64,000 nt of DNA from Flavobacteriales bacterium (lineage in GTDB: Bacteria > Bacteroidota > Bacteroidia > Flavobacteriales > Schleiferiaceae). The translations under genes were made by a program, and so were the position numbers. The notes below the pieces were generated by a model. The model saw only the letters and a program-made list of their open reading frames with translations. It ran no database searches and had not been told where the DNA came from. Below are positions 59,864 through 64,000 of this stretch, one piece after another (the first letter of the stretch is position 1; each line of letters starts with the position of its first letter). Location: contig JAAXJR010000030.1 in NCBI GenBank assembly GCA_012269745.1, positions 121,762 through 185,761 of the forward strand, in the 5' to 3' direction.

Positions 59864-60927
59864 GCCAACAACTTTTCTACGAGAATTCTGCTCGCTTCAA
59901 AAGGGCTTAAAATCCCTTCGGTTACCTTTTCTAACAGGTCTAGCTGTTGTTTCTTCCAGTCTTGATTTTTTGTTAGGCTAGTAAACAGGAGTGCGCCCAC
60001 ATTCTCTTTAAACCAATACTCTCTTTGCTCTTGCCTGTTGTTTTCTAACCAACCATTGAGCATACTGTGGCGGTAATATTTGTCTAATTCCGTCCAAACT
60101 GCCTCCATCCCTTTTGATTCTAACGCACTGATCTGAACCACGGGTGTTTGCCAACTGTCTCTATGACGCGAAACCAACTGGAGTGCATTTCGAAGCTCGA
60201 GAGCACTATGATTGGCCTGCTTTTCGCGAGGGCCATCACATTTATTTAAAGCGATAATATCCGCCATTTCCATAATACCCTTCTTAATGCCTTGAAGCTC
60301 ATCACCAGTGCCAGGCATCGCTAAAAACAAAAAGCAATCTGTGAGCTTACTAACCACTGTCTCGCTTTGCCCTACACCAACAGTTTCAACAAAAATGAAA
60401 TCAAATCCCGCTGCTTCGCATAATGCCACTGCTTCATAGGTACTCCGAGCAACACCGCCTAACTTACCACCTGAGGCAGATGGGCGAATAAAAACTCGAT
60501 CGCTCTTACCTATAGACTCCATGCGCGTCTTATCACCAAGAATACTTCCCTTAGACAATTCACTTGAAGGATCCACCGCTAGAATGGCTAGCTTAGACTC
60601 AGGGTCTAGTTCCAAGAGAAAGGAACAATAGGATTCTAAAAACGTACTCTTCCCTACACCAGGCACACCACTCACTCCAATAACAAATGCATTCTTAGCA
60701 TTAGGAATAATAGTATTTAAAAGCTCCCTTGAGTCAGACTCATCTTTCTCCGAGGTACTTTCAATCAAAGTGATAGCAGTAGATAGTGCGGCCATATCGC
60801 CTTCAATGACTTTTTGAGTCAATTCCGAAATCTCTGGCTCGCGCCGTTTAGCACCTTTCCATTTGGGATTGATAAACGGTGCTTCTTCTACTCCTTTGGC
60901 GATATTTAGTGCACTCTTTTTTGACAT
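59860..60927 (-). CDS. meaB: Methylmalonyl-CoA mutase-associated GTPase MeaB (ArgK family)
   Basis: A 355-aa G3E-type GTPase that assists cobalamin-dependent methylmalonyl-CoA mutase. Walker A is GVSGVPGVGKSTF, with VDPSSELSKGSILGDKTRM, RPSASGGKLGGVA, FVETVGVGQSE and the guanine motif NKCDG. The start ATG 60927 lies directly after the stop of the upstream dehydrogenase-like gene, so the two are co-transcribed. mutA/mutB mutase genes are not in the window. Confidence 0.95.
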   Translation of the reverse strand: MSKKSALNIAKGVEEAPFINPKWKGAKRREPEISELTQKVIEGDMAALSTAITLIESTSEKDESDSRELLNTIIPNAKNAFVIGVSGVPGVGKSTFLESYCSFLLELDPESKLAILAVDPSSELSKGSILGDKTRMESIGKSDRVFIRPSASGGKLGGVARSTYEAVALCEAAGFDFIFVETVGVGQSETVVSKLTDCFLFLAMPGTGDELQGIKKGIMEMADIIALNKCDGPREKQANHSALELRNALQLVSRHRDSWQTPVVQISALESKGMEAVWTELDKYYRHSMLNGWLENNRQEQREYWFKENVGALLFTSLTKNQDWKKQQLDLLEKVTEGILSPFEASRILVEKLLA

Positions 60928-62121
60928 TTAAGCCTGATCAATGTAATCTTGAAGATAACTAAAATCGGCAGTCAAAGCACCTTCCCTACATTCGCAGGCT
61001 CCCAGCAACACCCCATCTAAATCACCGTTAAATAGATTTGGAAGTACATGTTGAAGTAAATCTTTACCGAAACTCTCGGACGCATCACGCGGCAATTCGC
61101 AAGGCAAATTATCCACTGCCATGACTCCTATTGATTTTGGATCGTCGTATCGGGTCTCTTTTTCAGTATGAGGTAGATATCCGTAAAAAGGCCTTTCTAT
61201 GGTTGAAGGTCTGATCGTTGATGCCACTGGACCATCTATATCACAACTAATATCAGCAACGTACTTAATATTGAATTCAGGCTTCTTCGCATCTTCCCTA
61301 GTGAAGATGTATGGCGCCCTACTATCGTAATAATGACCGGCAATATAGAGGTGCGCATGCTGCGCATATTCCATAAAGTTCGATTCAAAACTAGAAGGAT
61401 CTTTAAACAACTCAGTCCTATTCAAAGGGCTACCGTCCCTAGTGCGGTAATATTCCTCCACATCCAGTTGCGCCCAAAATGGCCCAACGGCTTCTTTTAC
61501 TTGCGAATGGTGAATATTTGGAATACCCGAGGCAATCAAGGTCTCTACTGCACCCTGAGCCACACGACCTGCACCAGTTAAGATTATTCTCAATTCTTCC
61601 GACCAATGAAGATCCTTGAGCTGCTCAAACATCTCGACTAAATCAAAACACTTATGTGCTGGCTTCAATGTGAACTGCCCAGTTTTCTCTCCCCAACCTC
61701 TTAGTCCATTGTACGCACCAACCAAACCTGCAAAACGCCCAAAAGCGACTACGCGCTGACCATTTTTCTTAAGCAGTTCATAATCAATAAGGGTAATGTT
61801 TTTTTCAACGCATGCCTTCAACAGTTTAGCGTTGTAAGGCTGCTCTTTAAAAGTATGCGAGAAGAAAAAATAGGTCTTATTGGGAATCAATTCCGAAATA
61901 GGCACCTCTTTCACACCTAGCAGTACATCACAATCTGAAAGATCGCTTTGCAATGATATTCCCGCCCTCTTGTATTCATTATCGCTAAATGCACGCAATG
62001 GACTTGGCTGAGCTACAACTTCACAATTGAACTTTTCTTTCAGACTTTTCGCCTGTAAAGGAGTTAGTGCAACTCGCTTGTCTATGGGAAGCTTACCCTC
62101 TTTGATCAATCCTATTTTCAT
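60928..62121 (-). CDS. Alanine dehydrogenase / saccharopine dehydrogenase-like NAD(P) enzyme
   Basis: A 397-aa two-domain oxidoreductase. The N-terminal catalytic domain opens MKIGLIKEGKLPIDKRVALTP, typical of alanine dehydrogenase, PNT and lysine-forming saccharopine dehydrogenase (LYS1-type). The NAD-binding segment is ILTGAGRVAQGAVE near 170-185. FFFSHTFKEQPYNAKLLKACVEKNITLIDYE matches the LYS1-like group better than alanine dehydrogenase. The C-terminal half has YVADISCDIDGPVASTIRPSTIERPFYGY, also LYS1-like. It abuts meaB with no gap. Lysine metabolism is a reasonable guess. Confidence 0.85.
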   Translation of the reverse strand: MKIGLIKEGKLPIDKRVALTPLQAKSLKEKFNCEVVAQPSPLRAFSDNEYKRAGISLQSDLSDCDVLLGVKEVPISELIPNKTYFFFSHTFKEQPYNAKLLKACVEKNITLIDYELLKKNGQRVVAFGRFAGLVGAYNGLRGWGEKTGQFTLKPAHKCFDLVEMFEQLKDLHWSEELRIILTGAGRVAQGAVETLIASGIPNIHHSQVKEAVGPFWAQLDVEEYYRTRDGSPLNRTELFKDPSSFESNFMEYAQHAHLYIAGHYYDSRAPYIFTREDAKKPEFNIKYVADISCDIDGPVASTIRPSTIERPFYGYLPHTEKETRYDDPKSIGVMAVDNLPCELPRDASESFGKDLLQHVLPNLFNGDLDGVLLGACECREGALTADFSYLQDYIDQA

Positions 62122-62283
62122 CTAAGCAATTTACGCTAAGAATGTAAAGGGAAAAAGGCAGTGTTAAGTCTTATTCATTCTTCGCAAAAAGAGAACCGAA
62201 CCGACTCAAATAAGCCCGAAAGCCTAAACACTGATTACAAACTATAGGTACTTTTTTATTGTCTTAGCTTCAGGGTAAACCTG

Positions 62284-64000
62284 ATGAAAATGAAGCGACT
62301 TTTACCCCTTCTTCTACTTTACTCGTTTTCACTTAAAGCCGAACTCCCTCCGTGTATAGTGAATATTATCGCTCCCATCACTAATGTTTGTGGCAATGAC
62401 AGTGTAGCACTCTATGCATCTTCTGTGGGCAACTCTAACGGAGCTTCTTTTAGCTGGAATTTAAATGGTATCGCCATACAAGGTGCCAATAGCGACACGC
62501 TCTGGGTAAGTGGCTCGGGAACTTATGGAGTGACGATGCAAAAGGGCAATTGTACAGCAATTGCTTCGGTAAATATTACGAGCACTCCCCCACCTATAGA
62601 CCTCAAAATTAACGGTGCTGGGGTGAAAGACTCAATTCTACCAAACGGACGTTACCTCGCCTATTCCTGTTCAAGTAACGGATCATATGCTTTCGCTTTG
62701 ACCACTCCATCTAATCAATACGATGGTTGGCAAATAGATTTTGGGAATGGCAATACGCAAAGCGGCTCAGGCCCTTTAAATGGTCTTTCCTCGCAGAGTT
62801 TTCAAATAGGATGGAACTACGGCTCGATAACTTTGTACAGTGGAGCATGTGATTCTACACTCAACTTCGTCATTTATCGTTCATATACACCGATTTCCTC
62901 CATGTCAACCCTCTCAGATCAATTCGGTTGTTCCAACGGGACTGATAGTGTATTGATCGACGTTGCGGACAATTCCTACCAAGGAGACTCAATGAATTAC
63001 ATACTAATCTTTAATGATGGGCGACCAAACCAATCCTTATCCACTCCTTTATCGAATCCTTATTCACTTTCAATTGGGACTACGTGCTCACTGCCCGATT
63101 CTAGCCTACGAATTTCCTTAGTTGTTGAAGACCCCTTATGCGGAACTTCCGATACCTCAAGCCTTAGCTTTACCAGATATGAAAAACCCGAAAGTCAATT
63201 CAACTTACATGATACAGTATGTTTAGCTGATGATATTTCGCTAACCAGTCTTTGGTCAGGTTCCTGTGTTGACGATTTAAACTACAATTGGACAGTATCT
63301 CCTCAAACATTCACATTTAATGGATCCCCAAACGATTCAAATTGGACGATTACACCCAGTGCATCTGGTATATACTCCATTAAACTTGAAGTGAGTGCTG
63401 GAACCGGACTGTCTTGTCAAAGTGACTCATTGACCAAACAAGTGTTTGTAAGAAATCTAATCTCGGACACATCCTTTGTAACTCACTGTGATAGTCTGAC
63501 GATTAACGGAACAACCTACTTTAGTTCAGGAAGACTTGTTGACACACTTCAGAGCAACTCCGGATGTGATAGCATATTTGTTAAGGAATTTACTATTAAT
63601 GAGAGCTGTGAAACTCAAGTCACCTTATCAAATTGCTCGCCAATAACATGGAGAGGGCAATACTTGGCCGCTTCTGGTACTTATTACGACAGTTTACTCA
63701 CTTCTGCGGGCTGTGATAGTGTGACTATCATGTATTTCACGCTACTCCCCACTTATTCCGATACCATTCAAGCATCTAGCTGCTCTCAATACTCAGTTGG
63801 CAATTTTACCTGGACACAGTCCGGGCTTTATGCCAAAACGCTGACCAATCAGCATGGCTGTGATTCAGTTATCTACTACGACATCACCATCCTGCCTACG
63901 CACACCGTTTCTCAATCCATCTCAGGGTGTGATAGTGTATTACTGCACAACCGCTACATTTTTAACAGCGGTACCGTAACCGATACCCTCACCAGCGCCC
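62284..64000 (+). CDS. Large secreted repeat protein, 3' end outside window
   Basis: An open frame of at least 572 codons without a stop before the window edge, read directly from the sequence. It starts MKMKRLLPLLLLYSFSLKA (signal peptide). Several beta-sandwich/PKD-like domains follow, rich in Ser, Thr, Asn and Cys (about 20-390). From about 395 a tandem array has units containing ASGTYYDSL and AGCDSVTIMYF. Units repeat every 49 residues (markers at 63562, 63709, 63856). This architecture fits a Bacteroidetes surface adhesin exported by T9SS, with the sorting domain expected beyond the window. The 162-base gap before it (62122-62283) shows only a near-match -7 box (TACTTTTT near 62249). Confidence 0.85.
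   Translation, partial: MKMKRLLPLLLLYSFSLKAELPPCIVNIIAPITNVCGNDSVALYASSVGNSNGASFSWNLNGIAIQGANSDTLWVSGSGTYGVTMQKGNCTAIASVNITSTPPPIDLKINGAGVKDSILPNGRYLAYSCSSNGSYAFALTTPSNQYDGWQIDFGNGNTQSGSGPLNGLSSQSFQIGWNYGSITLYSGACDSTLNFVIYRSYTPISSMSTLSDQFGCSNGTDSVLIDVADNSYQGDSMNYILIFNDGRPNQSLSTPLSNPYSLSIGTTCSLPDSSLRISLVVEDPLCGTSDTSSLSFTRYEKPESQFNLHDTVCLADDISLTSLWSGSCVDDLNYNWTVSPQTFTFNGSPNDSNWTITPSASGIYSIKLEVSAGTGLSCQSDSLTKQVFVRNLISDTSFVTHCDSLTINGTTYFSSGRLVDTLQSNSGCDSIFVKEFTINESCETQVTLSNCSPITWRGQYLAASGTYYDSLLTSAGCDSVTIMYFTLLPTYSDTIQASSCSQYSVGNFTWTQSGLYAKTLTNQHGCDSVIYYDITILPTHTVSQSISGCDSVLLHNRYIFNSGTVTDTLTSA
63562..64000 (+). repeat. Tandem 147-bp coding repeats (49-aa GCDS units)
   Basis: The GCDS motif codons start at 63562, 63709 and 63856, exactly 147 bases apart; the array continues past the edge. 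Units are diverged in sequence, so this is an old protein repeat, not a recent duplication. Confidence 0.7.

Noticed and set aside
62122..62283. tRNA or small RNA in the gap before the repeat protein
   Set aside because: No cloverleaf, no terminator hairpin and only a near-match promoter box were seen.

Overview
The window looks like chromosomal DNA from a marine-type member of the Bacteroidota, order Flavobacteriales, possibly of the Cryomorphaceae/Schleiferiaceae kind (genus not determinable by eye). The signs are a type B gliding/T9SS C-terminal sorting domain, TonB receptors with a carboxypeptidase-like N-domain, BshA of bacillithiol synthesis, a CarB that ends before the usual MGS-like domain, DUF4834, DUF2147, DUF6165 and Omp28-like proteins, and many promoters with the Bacteroidetes -7 box TANNTTTG instead of an E. 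coli -10 box. Genes are packed tightly, with no stretch above 300 bases lacking a gene. I see no tRNA, rRNA, CRISPR array, insertion sequence, prophage or integrase.

Layout, left to right. 1-6.4 kb holds the 3' part of recQ, an ECF sigma factor with a small downstream protein, uvrA, and a divergent pair (SpoU-type RNA methyltransferase and SUI1-like initiation factor) whose start codons lie 4 bases apart. 6.4-15.3 kb holds bshA and a GH3 hydrolase/serine hydrolase fusion on the minus strand, then a plus-strand operon: small membrane protein, mutL, two rhomboid proteases and a membrane-anchored EEP-family phosphodiesterase. 15.3-23.7 kb, minus strand, holds a peptide-type substrate-binding lipoprotein, gyrB, an outer membrane beta-barrel protein and a large TPR protein. 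23.9-30.2 kb holds ftsE, two glycosyltransferases, a QueA-family protein, a secreted EEP nuclease, an Omp28-like lipoprotein and a small secreted protein. 30.3-37.6 kb, minus strand, holds yidC, pyrG, a TonB receptor, holA and rlmH. 37.6-39.9 kb holds nadC, a YihY/BrkB membrane protein and a DUF2147 protein.

39.9-47.9 kb holds a LamG/T9SS secreted protein, a translationally coupled pair of PLP enzymes of different folds (the least explained cassette here), a YfhO membrane protein, a glycosyltransferase and DUF4834. 48.0-51.2 kb holds carB and rpmH (L34, 52 aa). 51.3-55.8 kb holds a methyltransferase, a DEAD-box RNA helicase with a structured leader, a short-chain dehydrogenase and a 2OG-Fe(II) oxygenase. 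55.8-62.1 kb holds trkH, DUF6165, an aspartate aminotransferase, a small membrane protein, meaB and an alanine dehydrogenase/saccharopine dehydrogenase-like enzyme. From 62.3 kb a large secreted repeat protein runs off the right edge.

Most genes are core housekeeping: DNA repair and replication, translation, nucleotide synthesis and envelope assembly. No classical accessory island is visible. The most unusual items are the PLP pair at 41.2-43.8 kb, an intrinsic-terminator-like hairpin inside the signal-peptide codons of the lipoprotein after gyrB, the structured leader of the DEAD-box gene, a possible orphan short transcript at 5.0 kb, and the exact 147-base tandem repeats in the last gene. 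Start codons were often moved downstream of the longest open frame where a promoter box, signal peptide or family alignment argued for it; these choices are given per gene.
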